A stretch of DNA of 64,000 bases from Coffea arabica (lineage: Eukaryota > Streptophyta > Magnoliopsida > Gentianales > Rubiaceae). The notes beneath the pieces are model-generated. The model ran no database searches, was not told the origin of the DNA, and saw only the letters and a program-made list of their open reading frames with translations. The stretch is taken from positions 8,962,525-9,026,524 of the forward strand of contig NC_092330.1 of the NCBI RefSeq assembly GCF_036785885.1, given 5' to 3'. Position 1 is the stretch's first letter, and every line of letters starts with the position of its first letter. A program made the translations under genes and the position numbers. Positions 1 to 11,598 of the stretch are shown here, one piece after another.

Positions 1-985
1 CGCTGAGCACAGAGTTGGAGACCATAAAGCAAAGACAATCCCTTCGCTTCCAAGACATCAAACTCGCCAAATTCTTTGTAAAAAGCAGCTATCAAAGTAC
101 CTTCATGACTCCTCAAAATCCCGCCTCCAAAGTCCTTTCCATTATGCACACTAGCATATGTATTAAGTTTAAGATAGTCGAGGGGAGGCTTTGTCCAACA
201 AATTACCACATAGTAGACCCTCTTTTGTCTTCAGGGAGCGTAGTCTTTGAACTTACAATCTACCTCCTCACGAAAAATTGCTGGTGAAGAATTCCAACAA
301 TGCCTAACTGATGCAAAAAACTATCAATTTGCATAATAATCTGCGTAACAACCACTTTAATGTTTTGAAAATATGCATGGTTCCTAGCCTTCCACAAGAA
401 CCAGCCAATAATTACGGGTATTGCCATCCGAATATGAACGTTACTGGACCCTGGAACGGATAACAACCAGGCCTGAAACATAGCAGAGACAGTGTTGAAG
501 CTTAAATCGTACAAGTCAGACATTTTCCAAAATGCTCCCATACCTGTCGACCAATAGGGCAGGACAAAAAAAGATGCGAACACCCCTCTGTTTCCAAGTT
601 ATAGCACCGACATTTAGATGCCAAGCGTACCTCAAACCTTCTTAGATTCAACTCCATAAGAAGATAATTACTAACCAATCACCAAGCAAAGAAAGACAGC
701 TTTAGCGAGAGGATTGGACACCAAACAATCTGATGAATCACGGTTGGATCCTTCCTTGGCCGCAAGGCACTCCACGCAGAAGTGATGGAAAACTCTCCTA
801 TAGAAGACGGTAGCCAAACCATTTTATCCTCTTGATCAAGATCTAAACGTAGCTTTGATATGGTATTTACCAAATCAATCGGCAAAAAGCCCTTCAAACA
901 ACCTACATCCCAACCATAATTCAAGTGTCCTCGAAATACACATTTGAAGCATGAGATATGAAAGATGCTAACAGCCAATCCCCTT
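1..985 (-). mobile_element. 3' remnant of an L1-type LINE (RNase H and zf-RVT region)
   Basis: Minus-strand reading gives pieces of the C-terminal part of a plant LINE ORF2. Positions 679-978 resemble the segment before the zinc-binding RT-associated region (DKMVWLPSSIGEFSITSAW). Positions 260-583 contain GWFLWKARNHAYFQN, matching QIWKARNKAMFEG in the better preserved LINE at 29948-34069. Positions 1-260 read as decayed RNase H (FGGGILRSHEGTLIAAF, EAKGLSLLYGLQLC). Frames change between the blocks, so it is a pseudogene. The RNase H end leaves the window at position 1. Homology stops near 985, so the EN and RT domains are absent, as in a 5'-truncated copy. Neither a poly(A) tail nor a TSD can be seen here. 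Confidence 0.75.
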
Positions 986-2315
986 CTTGAAACCTGATTT
1001 TACCCCTTTTGAAACCTAATTTTGGGCTCGAAAATTTGGGATTCGAGATTTGCAGCCATTACAAAAGTTCTAAGCCCTTTTTTCCCGTCTGAGTTCTTAA
1101 GTAGGAAAACCAGAAAAATTTGTCTGGAATGTTAAGAGCGTGAAGGTAAATGGAATATTTCTTTGGGGGGCAAGTTTAGTTTTTCAGTGGTCGAAATTCT
1201 ATCATCTACCTGCCGTTCATGAAGGCCATGATGGACCATCAACCGACTAAGTGGGAAGAGCAATTCTAACCCAGTAACGGAAAATGGATCTAATCATCAA
1301 TAATCAATAGCCAACAGAATATGAAGACTAAAAGGACCAGAGTCTCCTAATGACTTAAAGTTGTTTCTTTCTTGTCATCATAATTTGACTACAAATATGT
1401 GCTATCTCCCCCTTTTTTCTTAGAATGAACCTCCTAGAATTTCGTGATGTCCAATTCAGTTTGTTTATTTATATATACCTTTTCTAGCCAACTTGTGCAC
1501 CTATTTAAGGTGTAGCTCGGACATTAGGACTTTGTTATGAACGTCATGCTAAATGAGTGGGTGAGCTGAATCATGTCCAATTACTTGGTAACCGATACTT
1601 GATCAAATTATTATACATGAAAGGCGGAGGATAGGTTATAGAAAAAATGAACAAAATCAAATAAAGGAATTAGAGATTGGTCAGGAATACTGGTTGAAAT
1701 TCGATTGTGGATAAAAGAGCTTCCTATATTGTATTATTCCATTTCAACGACGAATTGATTCTTGTGAAATAGGTTCAGCTGCCTGTTTTCTAGTTCGTTT
1801 GCTCAGTGCCACGAACCGATTAACCAAATCGAATTTGGGTTTTCTCATTTCAAAGCATCAAACATAGAGATTTCATATTTAGAGAACGTTGACTATTTCA
1901 TTTTGACGATAAACCATTGACTAATTCAAGGTAATCCAATCTATCGTGAAGTCAGTTCTTTACTATATTTGAATATCTTTTTATATTTATGTTAACATTG
2001 AAATAAAATATTCCTCTTTTGTGGTGAACCAAAACTTGCCTGATCTCATAAACTTACGGATCATTTGACCTAACAATGGCAAAAATTAGCCCTTAAAAAG
2101 ACGCAATCACTCATTTCATTTATTGTTGGGTGCTGTGTCTGTGACTATTTTTCAGAGTGTATAAAATAAGCATATAAAGTACTGAGTCCATTAAAAGATG
2201 TATTCCATTAATCTTTAGATTATTATCAACTTTCTAGATGATGATTTCAAATTAAAAGAAATAATAAAGGCATGTCTGAATTGTTCCTCAAATATAAAGG
2301 ATCTTCCTCTAACAT
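986..2315. other. AT-rich intergenic DNA, no gene recognised
   Basis: No open frame of note, no terminal repeats and no RNA gene was recognised on either strand. Near 990-1060 the phrase GAAACCT(A/G)ATTTT occurs twice in close succession, which may be a small degenerate repeat. Confidence 0.5.
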
Positions 2316-2506
2316 TGGGCCTATTTGGATACAGATTTTATTTGCACAAAAAAAAATTTTGATGCTACAAACACAGTTTTTAATTATTTTTTATATTCCT
2401 AACTATCTTTTTTATTTCACATGCATCACATTATTAAAAAATAAATGCTGCAATATTATTTCAAATAATATTTTTAAACAATCTCCAACCTATCCAAATA
2501 CATTCA
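2316..2506. mobile_element. possible MITE-like short inverted-repeat element
   Basis: TATTTGGATA at 2322-2331 is mirrored by its exact reverse complement TATCCAAATA at 2491-2500. Between them is about 160 bp of very AT-rich, non-coding DNA. A G/C-rich phrase (GGGCC) beside the left arm resembles starts of many plant hAT-type MITEs. No clear TSD was found and the arms are only 10 bp, so this is a weak call. Confidence 0.3.
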
Positions 2507-2681
2507 TTATCATTCTAAGGAATCACTATATGAACTAGCCCAATTGCCAGCAGTAAACCCTTTTTCGAGACCTACCATTTAAAAAAAAAAATCCATGTAA
2601 TTAATCCTTCACAATTGGTTTCTAAAAACCATAACATTCAAAAATCCAACTTCAGTAGCAGAATTACTTTATGTGAGGACT

Positions 2682-3923
2682 TGTAAAATCCCTTATATAT
2701 TTTTTTAAAAAATTTTCTTTAATTTGGAATTTATTACTTTACAATAGCTTTACTACTCATTCACTTCCCCGGTAGTTACAATTAATCATAGAACCAAGGG
2801 TTTCCCCTTTACTTTCATCGTTAAGGTAAACTAGGATTTTTACGTCTTTTCGTAGTGTGAGTAATCCATGCGGAGTGTGTACTAAATTTGGTGATTAAGA
2901 GTAAGTTTTAGATAAGAAAAAGTGTGTGATTAGAAGTCATAATAATAAGTTAGCGAATTATAAGTGAAAACCTTAGTACGTGCGAGTTAAGGAAAAACGG
3001 TTGGAACCGACGGGTACCATTTGTTACCGAGTGAGTGCAACACTTGAACACTACCTTATTACCTTAATAGCCTTGCTTGTATTTCAGTTAATTAACCCTA
3101 AAATATCTCTTAAATTAGCCACAATTTTTGACCAAAAGAAATAAGAGAAAAGTCTAGAAAAAGCCAAGTGTCATGAAACCTATGGAAGTTGGACTTTGAC
3201 CAACTTGTTTTAACTTTCCTAAAACAAAAATTTGACAAAGATGTCTTCATTTTCTTTTTGTTTTGCCCGACCAAGATGCTCCATTTCTCTTTGTCTTGGC
3301 CGAAAATGGTGAGAGGAAAAACAAGGAAGAGCACTTCATACTACAACTTCAACCCTTGCTTGAATCTTCAAGATTTCATCCTAAGCTTGTAATCCAAACC
3401 ATAGAAAGTGACTCTAAGGAAGGAAGAAGACTTTTGGTGGAGAAAGTTGGGGAGACAAGGAAGCTTATGGTTGCTCTTTTCATAGAGTTTAAAGGTAATC
3501 ATATTTAGAAACCATCTCTTCACTTTTAACTTGCATTTTAGTAGATTTAATGCTTGCTTGTGGTAGATTCTATGGAAAATTTCATGGGTTGTGAAGTTAG
3601 TGGAACTTTTCTAGCTTTGATTCATATTTTTCCAGCCATGAGATGGTTATATCCAGCTTTGTTATAGACTTGAGAGAGCTGACATGAAGATTTCTAGCTT
3701 TAATATGCCTTTTAGCTTCCAACTAAGAATTTTCTAGCTTTAGTAGAGAATTCTACCCTGCTTCTGACCAGCTTCATTTGTCAATGTTAGAGGCTGAATT
3801 AGGCTTAGGTCAAAACATAAAAGTTTTAGGAAATGGTGTTATATATCTGTCTATAAAATTTCAGCTCAATCGGAGCACTGTATCATGTAAAATGACTAAA
3901 ATACCCCTGACCGCCAGATGTTC
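2682..3923 (+). repeat. possible truncated LTR fragment
   Basis: The block opens with TGTAAAATCCC, close to the TGTAACATCCC start of the LTR at 21070-28947 read on the minus strand. It runs without coding content to the junction with element E3 at about 3924. Near its end, 3796-3876 read on the minus strand aligns without gaps to 23145-23225 of the LARD LTR, 62 of 81 bases by hand count. No partner LTR, primer site or TSD is visible, so this is either a remnant or a solo LTR cut by the neighbouring insertion. Confidence 0.35.
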
Positions 3924-5564
3924 TTGTTCGACTGTAAGTATACAGGTCGCAATTGTAGTACAAGATGTGTATCGGGTCGATCCCACAAGGAGCAATTTAA
4001 ACAATTACTAAGCCCTTGTTTTCTCTATTAATTAGACTTACAATTAATTTGAGTAGAGAAAGTATAATGTTGTAGTCTACAAATCTGATATACAAATCTA
4101 GTTTAACAAATGCTGAATGCTAATAGAGAAATTTCACTTAAGGAAGATTCTAGGGATGTAGATTCCACTTATGGCATAAACAACACAAATGAATGGATTT
4201 ACTTCTTGCTATTATTCTTGTTTAACCAGAGATTCATTTCCAAAATTACCAAGTCTCATTTTCATGATGAAATGGCCTAGAGCAATATAGATTTCTCTAT
4301 TTTCATGGTGAAATACTACTACTACTCCGTTTTATTTCATGAAATGCTAAATAATCCACCTAAATGTATCTCTATTTTCATGAACATACAACTCAAGCTC
4401 TACTCGTGTGTTTCCATTGTTATTACCAATTCTCTTTGAACAATAACAACTATAAACAAGCTATTGGTGATCAATCAATAACAAGTAATCACAGCTACAC
4501 AAGTAGACAAGTTAATTCAAGATATAACAAGTGTAAATCACATTCAATTTATATTATTTTGCCATAAGTTTCCTCTACTCCCTAGATAAAGAAAATTAGC
4601 TACTCATGAATGATTTAACAATCAAACTCACAAGTTTATTAATGCAAAACATCATAAAGTACAAGTATAAGAAAGATAAAAGAAAGCTTAGCCAATTGAA
4701 GGTGAAGCTCTCCAATTCCTGCTATGCTCTTGCACAATATGATTACAAGTAAAAAACTCCAACAATGCTTCTCCAAGAACTCTTAGATAGAGAGAAAACT
4801 AGTTACAAGAAGGAAAACTAGCTACGTATGGTGTGTCAGGCTTCTCCCCTGTGTTTCTGCATAAAAGGTGGTAGAAAGTCTATTCTTCTCCTTCATAATT
4901 TCCTCCACTCAGATTTTGTAAAAAGAAGTCAAAGATATGATGTTTCTTTTTGTCTACACTCATTTGGTCTTCTCTTTGGTTGCAGAAGCATGTGCCACCG
5001 ATTTCTGTCCCTCAAAATAGCTGGAAAAATTGTGAAAAATGTAAAGAAAAACGGCTGTGCCACTTGCTGAGGAGAGAGGCAGATCCGAGCCACGGATCCG
5101 AGGAGTGAAAATGGATTCGAGCTCGTATCTGTGAATCCGAGGACTTTCCATGATAGATCCGAGGTCGGATCTTCCTGACCTCCAATATACTCCGCCAGAA
5201 GTACAGACGAGGGCTCGGATCTCTCTTGTACACACAGATCCGAGCTCGGATCCGTGTTGAGCAATTTTCCAGTTTTTCACTTCTTCCCTTTTTTCTACAT
5301 TTTTGCTCCCAATTTCTTGTGTACTTTGTCCTCTGGATGACCCTTACATTTCTTTCAGCTTGTGCATGAATTTCATACATCAATTACTTTCACAATTTCA
5401 CAAAATTAATGCATTAATCCACTCATTTATCAATTTTTTGAGCCCTTAAATAATATTTAAGCAATTATCACCAAAAGAGTTCAAATATGGCTTTAATCTT
5501 CTCAAAACATACCAAAAATTCATGCCAAATTTGTGTAAAATGTACGTTAAATATTCACTTATCA
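3924..5564 (-). repeat. E3 3' LTR (outer end missing)
   Basis: Homologous to the E1 LTR at 41600-43285 in reverse. It ends at 5564 with ...TTATCA, the complement of the TGATAAG start, directly next to the purine tract. The outer end is lost: homology begins at GTTCGACTG near 3924 rather than at TGACGG. It holds a cluster of GATCCGAG/CTCGGATC motifs at about 5080-5250. Short ORFs inside it are products of these repeats and are not genes. Confidence 0.85.
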
Positions 5565-6585
5565 AATTCCCCCACACTTGAATCATTGCTTGTCCTCAAG
5601 CAATTTTACACAAAACTTACTTCAATGATTCAATAGATAAAACAATATACGTACTTTTGTCAAATTTAATTCCTCAAAATCCTAGAAACCAATCATTATG
5701 CCATTTCTCTAATTTCTCTAAATACTCATAATCTTCAATTAAATAAAAATAATTATGCCTTAATTTCAACAAATTCAAATCAATTCTCTCATTCTATCCT
5801 AATTTCACAATTAAGTAAATCACATAGTCAATTTTATGGCCTTCCTCATCCCAAAACTTATCAATTTAGAGAGATTTATTCACATTTCATCTTATTTAAA
5901 TAGTAAAAACGTCTTTTTACGCGAAAATCAACACTTTTAGGTGAAAATTCTCGGTTACTAAATATTTCACTTATTTAAATTGCTAAGCATACTCTTAATT
6001 CCAATACCTTTTTACGCGAATGTCAACATTTGTAAATGCCAACCCCCGGTTACTCAATATGTGAATCATTGGAGTAGAAAAGTAATAATATTATTCTCTC
6101 TTTTTTTTTAACATATAATTTCTTTTTCCCTCTAAGTATAATTAAAGGAAAAATTTGGCCTTGTCTTTGACTATATCAATCACTTACTTATAAAATTAAG
6201 TAAAAATGATAAATATCATTAATCTTGCAAAATTTTAAGCATAATTTTTCTTATTTAACCAAATATACTTTCTAAAATGTAAAAATCCTAATTGCATAAT
6301 AATTCATTCCAAGCCAAATAAGAATTAAACTTTTCTAAAATGCACATAGCATTTTATCCAATGGAAGAATTAGACACTTAAAATTTTAACATTTTAGCCA
6401 TTTAATTGGAAGAATTGCAATGGAATATTGAAAAATATTTTAGAAAAATTTTGACAGAGTTTCCCCATAAAAATGGATGAAACTCCCTGCCAACATCCTC
6501 AATTTCACAAAAATTATCCTCATGACAATATCTCCAAATATAATTCCAACATTTTTAAGCCATAAACAACTAAAATCATGCATTT
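5565..6585 (-). other. E3 3' internal non-coding region with purine tract and duplicated motif
   Basis: On the minus strand this matches E1 from about 56656 to 57671. The polypurine tract AAGTGTGGGGGAATT (5579-5565) abuts the LTR and would prime plus-strand synthesis. Two copies of a motif (TAACCGG... then CGCGTAAAA) lie at 6056-6001 and 5958-5902, as in E1 and E2. No coding sequence. The junction with RT at 6585/6586 is a deletion breakpoint that removed the rest of pol and the env-position ORF. Confidence 0.75.
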
Positions 6586-7390
6586 GATCCTCTGGAGCTA
6601 TAGCTATTTGATTATATCCTAAAAAACCATCAAGAAAACAGTAAAATTCATATCCGGCTATTCGCTCCAATAATTGATCAAGAAATGGTAGGGAAAAATG
6701 ATCTTTTCTTGTTACCGTATTTAACTTACGATAATCAATACACACTCTCCACCCTACCACAAGTTTAGATGGAATCAATTCATCATTTTTACCTACAATT
6801 GTAGTTATTCCACATTTCTTTGGTACCACATGAATTGGACTAATCCAAACACTATCGGAGATAGGAAAGATTATACCTGCATCAAGCCACTTAAGAATTT
6901 CATTTCTTACCACCTCTTTCATGTTTGGATTGAGTCTTCTTTGTGTTTCCACCACTGGTTTGCAATTGTCCTCCAATAAAATACGATGCATGCATATAGA
7001 AGGACTTATACCTTTAATGTCTGCAATTGTCCATCCCATTGCCTTCTTATGCTTCCTTAGAACTCTTAGCAACTTTGTGCACTGCTCATCATCAAGGCCA
7101 GCACTAACAATTACAGGTAAAGTACTATTTTCTCCAAGAAATTCATACTTTAGATGAGTTGGAAGTGGTTTGAGCTCTAGTTTTGGAGGTTCAATTTCTG
7201 AAGGTGGTGAAAGCCCTTTTCCTTAGCCAAGACTTTCATACAAATTACCCCTTTTATAAGGTGCTTGAAAATCCCAATATTTGGCCAATTCTTCAATCTC
7301 CCCACAATCCCCTTCTTGCATTCCTAAACTCATTAAACAATATTCAAGAGGATCAAAGTCAAAATTGACTTGGCTCATCTCTTGAGTTAG
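6586..7390 (-). pseudogene. E3 pol fragment: linker and N-terminal reverse transcriptase
   Basis: Minus-strand translation gives the usual Athila-type linker (KLELKPLPTHLKYEFLGE, GWTIADIKGISPS) followed by RT fingers: VRNEILKWLDAGIIFPISD, WISPIHVVPKK, WRVCIDYRKLN, and FCFLDG-like FYCFLDGFLGYNQIAIAPEDQ. Translation then runs abruptly into non-coding 3' sequence at 6586. The YxDD palm motif, RNase H and integrase are all missing. In-frame stops at 7391-7393 and 7223-7225 separate it from protease, although the frame is the same as the gag-protease ORF upstream. Non-functional. Confidence 0.85.
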
Positions 7391-8770
7391 TTAATCAATT
7401 GTGCCAATAGAATATGCATGATCGGTAAAAGAAGGGTATTTTCCCATTTCATGCAAATTAAACTCTACCTCTTCTTCACCTACTTGAAACTTCAGCTTGC
7501 CATTTTTAACATCAATAATAGTACCTGCAGTAGCTAAAAATGGTCTACCAAGAATAATTGGCATAGATACATCTTCTTCCATATCTAACACCACAAAATC
7601 CACTGGAATGATAAATTTTTGAACTTTTATCAATACATTTTCCAACACTCCCAGTGGATATCTAATAGACCTGTCCGCTAGTTGCAAAGTAATATTAGTG
7701 CTTTTAAGCTCCTTCAAACCCAATTGTCTAGTCACCGTTAGAGGAATCAATGATACGCTAGCACCAAGATCACACAATGCTTTAGAAAAATCAATGTTAC
7801 CTATGGTGCAAGGTATAGAGAAACTTCCCGGATCCTTCAATTTCGGTGGTAGCTTATTTTGTATAATTGCACTACACTCCTCAGTTAATGCTATTGTTTC
7901 GCAGTCTTCCAACTTCCTTTTTCTAGTCATGATTTCCTTGAGAAATTTTGCATAAGATGGAATCTGCAAAATAGCATCGGCAAAAGGAATGTTAATATGC
8001 AATTGTTTGAAAAGTTTAACAAAATTTTCAAAATCCCTATCAAACTTATTCTGCTTTAATCTTTGTGGAAATGGAACCGCAGGAGGTATTGGAATGGTAG
8101 CGGAAGATGATGGTTGATTTTCTCTTGATTTCTCCTGGCTATTTTCTTCCACTATCGCCTCTTGGTTCCTCTGCTTTTCTTCTTGTTTTTCATTCTCATC
8201 TTTCTCAATTTCCATCACTGGAGGATCTTCTAATTGCTTACCACTACGAAGAGTAATGGCTTTGACATGCTCCTTAGGATTTACCTCCGTTTTGCTAGGT
8301 AATTCTCCTTGATTACGATTATTCAAAGAACTAGCAATTTGACCAATTTGGACCTCTACATTCCTGTACATTGTAGTGAGTTGGTCCAATCTTCCTTCTA
8401 CTCGCTCAAATCTATCTGAAGTAACTTTTGCGAGCTTTTCCACTGCCATCTCCCAACCAGGTTTAGTTTCAGCTTGTTGTTGCCTTGATTGAAATCCCGG
8501 TGGATTGGTTGGCCTTGGTTGATTTCCTTGATCCTTCCATCCAAAGTTTGGATGATTTCTCCACCCTGGATTGTAAGTATTCGAGCAGGGGTTATTTTGA
8601 GCATTACAATTGTAATTATTGACGAATTGTACCTGCTCAGAATCAACACACTCATTAGTATCATGTTCACCTCCACATATAGAACAACATGCTACATGTG
8701 CATTAGATGAACTTGGACCAACTCCACCTTGTCTACTTAGCAACTTCATCACATTATTCATTTGAGCACT
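7391..8770 (-). pseudogene. E3 gag (C-terminal part) and aspartic protease
   Basis: Open for about 460 codons. It has a zinc knuckle CSICGGEHDTNEC (CX2CX3HX4C), a glutamine/proline-rich stretch, the conserved PGWEMAVEKLAKVTSDRFERVE helix, and a retroviral-type protease with CDLGASVSLIP (D-L-G in place of D-T-G) and a downstream IILGRPFL. The same arrangement occurs in E1 (43452-46004). The upstream half of gag lies beyond the CACTA insertion, at 15044-15909. The product would have been a structural polyprotein processed in virus-like particles. Confidence 0.85.
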
Positions 8771-9290
8771 CACTACAAGAAAAACTGCTTATAGAGGCGC
8801 ATCAAAATGTCACAAGTCACGCTTTATTGAGGCACTTAATATATTGAGGCACATACTTAGTGTGCCATGTAAAACCTATGTCACAAAAGCTTTTTAAGGC
8901 ACAATTAAGTGCCACGACACAGGAAACAATGCAGACATTTAGAAGTGCCAACACAAGGTTATAATGGTTACACCAAAAAATGCCTTAATTGGGATTCAAC
9001 TTTCAAGAACTCAACTTTTTAGAGGCACAAAACAATGTCATCTTAACTTTAAGTTGACACTTAAAAATGCCTTAACAGTCCGTTCTTGAGATAGTAGTGT
9101 TTGTCACAAAATGGTTGTTATTGAGGCATGCAAGTATGCCACTATATAGCTTAATGTAGATACTGGCAAATGCCTCTATATCAACCTTTAAAAGTGTTTT
9201 AAAATGCCTCAAAAACCTGCTATGTAAAAAGAAAATTTCTACTACGAAAAACCCTTATCGTGACACTTTCAAGTGCCTCAATAGACTGGA
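8771..9290 (-). repeat. CACTA subterminal repeat zone (transposase 3' end side)
   Basis: Many short copies of TGAGGCA, GAGGCAC, AAGTGCC and TGCCTTAA occur in both orientations between the inverted repeat and about 9290. In this family such repeats are bound by the TNPA-type protein and are required for transposition. The same words recur at the other end (14825-15043). Confidence 0.75.
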
Positions 9291-9889
9291 ATTTTTTTTT
9301 CTTTTTTATGCCCAGCCACAGGTACTGCTGTGAATATAACATTCCTATTGTGTCAATATAATCGTACATTCATATTCGACATCTCACATTCAATGACCAA
9401 AATCAGCAATATTTGATTGAAAATTCACTTTCAAATTATCACCATAACCAATAATTACAATTAAAGTACTTATAACTCCTAGTAGTTTTCCAACCAACCA
9501 ATTAAACTTTCATCCTTGCAAAAAAAAACATAATATTTGTTTTAACATTCATCAAACAGCTAGAATGTCCTACTAATTGTTTGCCACGATTTCACCAAAA
9601 TAGCACTAGATAAATTAAAATCAACTAAACCACTAGTAGACCAACTTCTTGTAATATGTGCAGCAACACTTTGTCCTTTTACAGTTAGAGCACTTCCATA
9701 TAAGTGGATAAGTATCCATATGCTGCAACACCTTGTCCACTTTTGAATTTCAGCACATCAATCTTCGCAAATTTTTACCTATAGCATAAGTATATTATGT
9801 ATTAAAATCTATCGTAATTATCAAATGAAACAAACATATCAGATATTAACAGTTAACATAATTTGAAAGCTAGAAAAGGAAAAACATAC
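9291..9889. other. CACTA non-coding 3' portion
   Basis: AT-rich DNA inside the CACTA element, downstream of the last recognisable TNP1-like exon on the minus strand. More 3' exons could be hidden here but I could not identify any. Confidence 0.4.
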
Positions 9890-10126
9890 TAGTTTTGTTG
9901 GCCAAGCTATAGGAGCACCAATTGAATCAGCAATTGTCTGCAAAGGCACATAAGGCCTAATCAAATGCTCATCACGTTCAACCACAACTTGAACTAGTAC
10001 TTCACACCAATTCGAACCTAATGGTTGGCCCCCAACTATTGTAGAAGGATCAAGGGATTGAAGCCGTCCAATTGCCACAACTTTTGTTGGCTCATCTAAG
10101 CTAAAAAGAGAAATCCAGTCTCCCTC
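9890..10126 (-). pseudogene. TNP1/TNPA-like protein, exon with conserved plant transposase-associated domain
   Basis: The minus-strand exon is bounded by an AG at 10128-10127 and a GTATGT donor at 9889-9884. It reads EGDWISLFSLDEPTKVVAIG... then LQSLDPSTIVGGQPLG, WCEVLVQVVVERDEHLIRP and IADSIGAPIAWPTKL. This pattern of a VVAxG opening, a G-x-x-LG-x-W-C turn and a closing xAIG/SIG-x-x-I-x-WP is typical of the protein encoded next to the transposase in plant CACTA elements (Ptta/En/Spm type, DUF8039-like). It probably binds subterminal repeats. The frame is open throughout, but the whole gene could not be assembled. Confidence 0.65.
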
Positions 10127-10741
10127 CTACATGAAAATGCAAAACTCGAAACATCAGAAAACTAACCATATGCAAAGCAGTCACATCAAAATTCCAGTCC
10201 ATGTTGTGTAGCAAGTAACATTATAGTAAGAAAACTATGAATCATACTTCTACAAAAGTCCACAACTACTCAAGAGTAACATGTAACAAATACAAAAATA
10301 ACTAAACTAAAATTGCTTTCAAACTGTAATAGCAAAACATATCTACATGGTCGGACCATTTCAAGGAAATCCCTTTCAAGCAAAACAGCAAAAGTGTTAC
10401 TAATGTTGATACAGCCAGCAGCGCATATCAAATGTCTATCGAATAGCCTTTGGGATACTCAGTTAGCATATTTCCATCAACTCTACGCTTCAGTCAGATT
10501 GGAGAAATTAAAAGCTTCAACATTACAGTTCAAGTAATAAACACAGCACAGAGAAATGTAATCTTTGGTCAGCATCATCTTAGTAATCTTTGGTCATTCA
10601 TGCAAAGAGTAACATGAGATAAAAATAAAAATAAATAAACTAACATGCTTTCATATCGTAATACCACAACATGCCTAAATATCATATCATTATCAAGCAA
10701 AGAGGACTGGCATTACCGAACAAATATATTAAAAAACTTAC

Positions 10742-10936
10742 TTTAAGAGGTCTAAGACTGGAACTTGAGGTTGAGATATGATTAGATGATGTTGAAGTGA
10801 TTCTTGATTGATTCAGCAAGTTATGACCATTTTGTTGCTCTTCCACTCTTATAGACTGATTTTCCATATGCTCATCAATTGGTTCATCAATAAGTCGGCT
10901 GCTGCTGGAATTTCTTCGTTTCTTAGTCCTAGCCAT
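10742..10936 (-). pseudogene. TNP1/TNPA-like protein, N-terminal exon
   Basis: Starts MARTKKRRNSSSSRL, a basic N-terminus common to CACTA accessory proteins, followed by a polar Ser/Asn/Gln-rich stretch. The exon ends at a canonical donor, AAA|GTAAGT, at 10742/10741. It begins only 44 nt downstream of the broken TNP2 stop codon, much closer than two separate genes would normally sit, pointing to an internal deletion that fused the two loci. Confidence 0.5.
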
Positions 10937-10980
10937 GTCTGAACAACAAACTCAATTCATGTAACATTTAGGCAATTTTT

Positions 10981-11598
10981 TCAGACTTTTTCAGACTCAT
11001 AGTAAGATTTAGGCAATTTTTCCATGGCTTCAGGAAATGCTTCTCTTAACAAATCAAGAAGCATATCAAAGATTTTGTTACTCCATTTACCCAGACACTT
11101 CAAGTGAAGCAAGCGAATTATGAACGAAAGCTTGGAAAAATTTTTACAACCAGGGTAGAGTTCTTGTTGAGAATCATCAATTAACTTATAAAACTTTTCA
11201 GCAACTGAATTCGGTAGTTCCTGATTAGATTCAAATATACCAGCCATAGCAGGATCTTGTTGAGGTATTCCTAAGGCTTCATGAACTAGACCATTCATGT
11301 CATCACCTATATCAGATACGTTATGAGGAACATTGTCTGAGATCTGTATCGGTGCAGAAGAGTATACAAATTCCCCGTGAGCTACCCACTGTGTGTATCC
11401 CTTAAGAAATCCAAACACCTTCAAATGAATTTTTGCATCTGCCCTAGACACACATACTCCACATTTACATTCTGAACATGGACAAGCAATCATTCCATTC
11501 CCATGACTTGAATGCTTAAATGCATAGTTTAAGAATAATTCCAAACCCTTTTCAAATTCACCACTTCTTCTATCTTTCCACATCCAACTCTTATCCAT
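10981..11598 (-). pseudogene. TNP2-type CACTA transposase, N-terminal part only
   Basis: 205 codons on the minus strand. Residues 1-75 form the transposase-associated domain: MDKSWMWKDRRSGEFEKGL, then CPCSECKCG, a HLKVFGF and GYTQWVAHGE. Later come DDMNGLVHEALGI, a KFYKLIDDSQQELYPGC segment and a FPEAMEKLPKSYYE segment, all as in TNP2. In the family the catalytic DDE transposase domain follows immediately; here a stop appears after YYESEKV. Normal proteins run to over 700 residues, so this is a truncated, inactive relic. The ATG is the natural start because the domain begins at residue 1. Confidence 0.8.

Noticed and set aside
4364..4567. Short ORF starting MYLYFHEHTTQALL, repeated near 16528, 42602 and 58672
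   Set aside because: It recurs only because it lies in LTR copies of E3 and E1; frame and ends vary and no known motif is present.
4929..5383. Overlapping Arg/Ser-rich ORFs (also 41864-42202, 57850-58272, 46521-46874)
   Set aside because: They are translations of the GATCCGAG palindrome clusters, which stay open by repetition in several frames.
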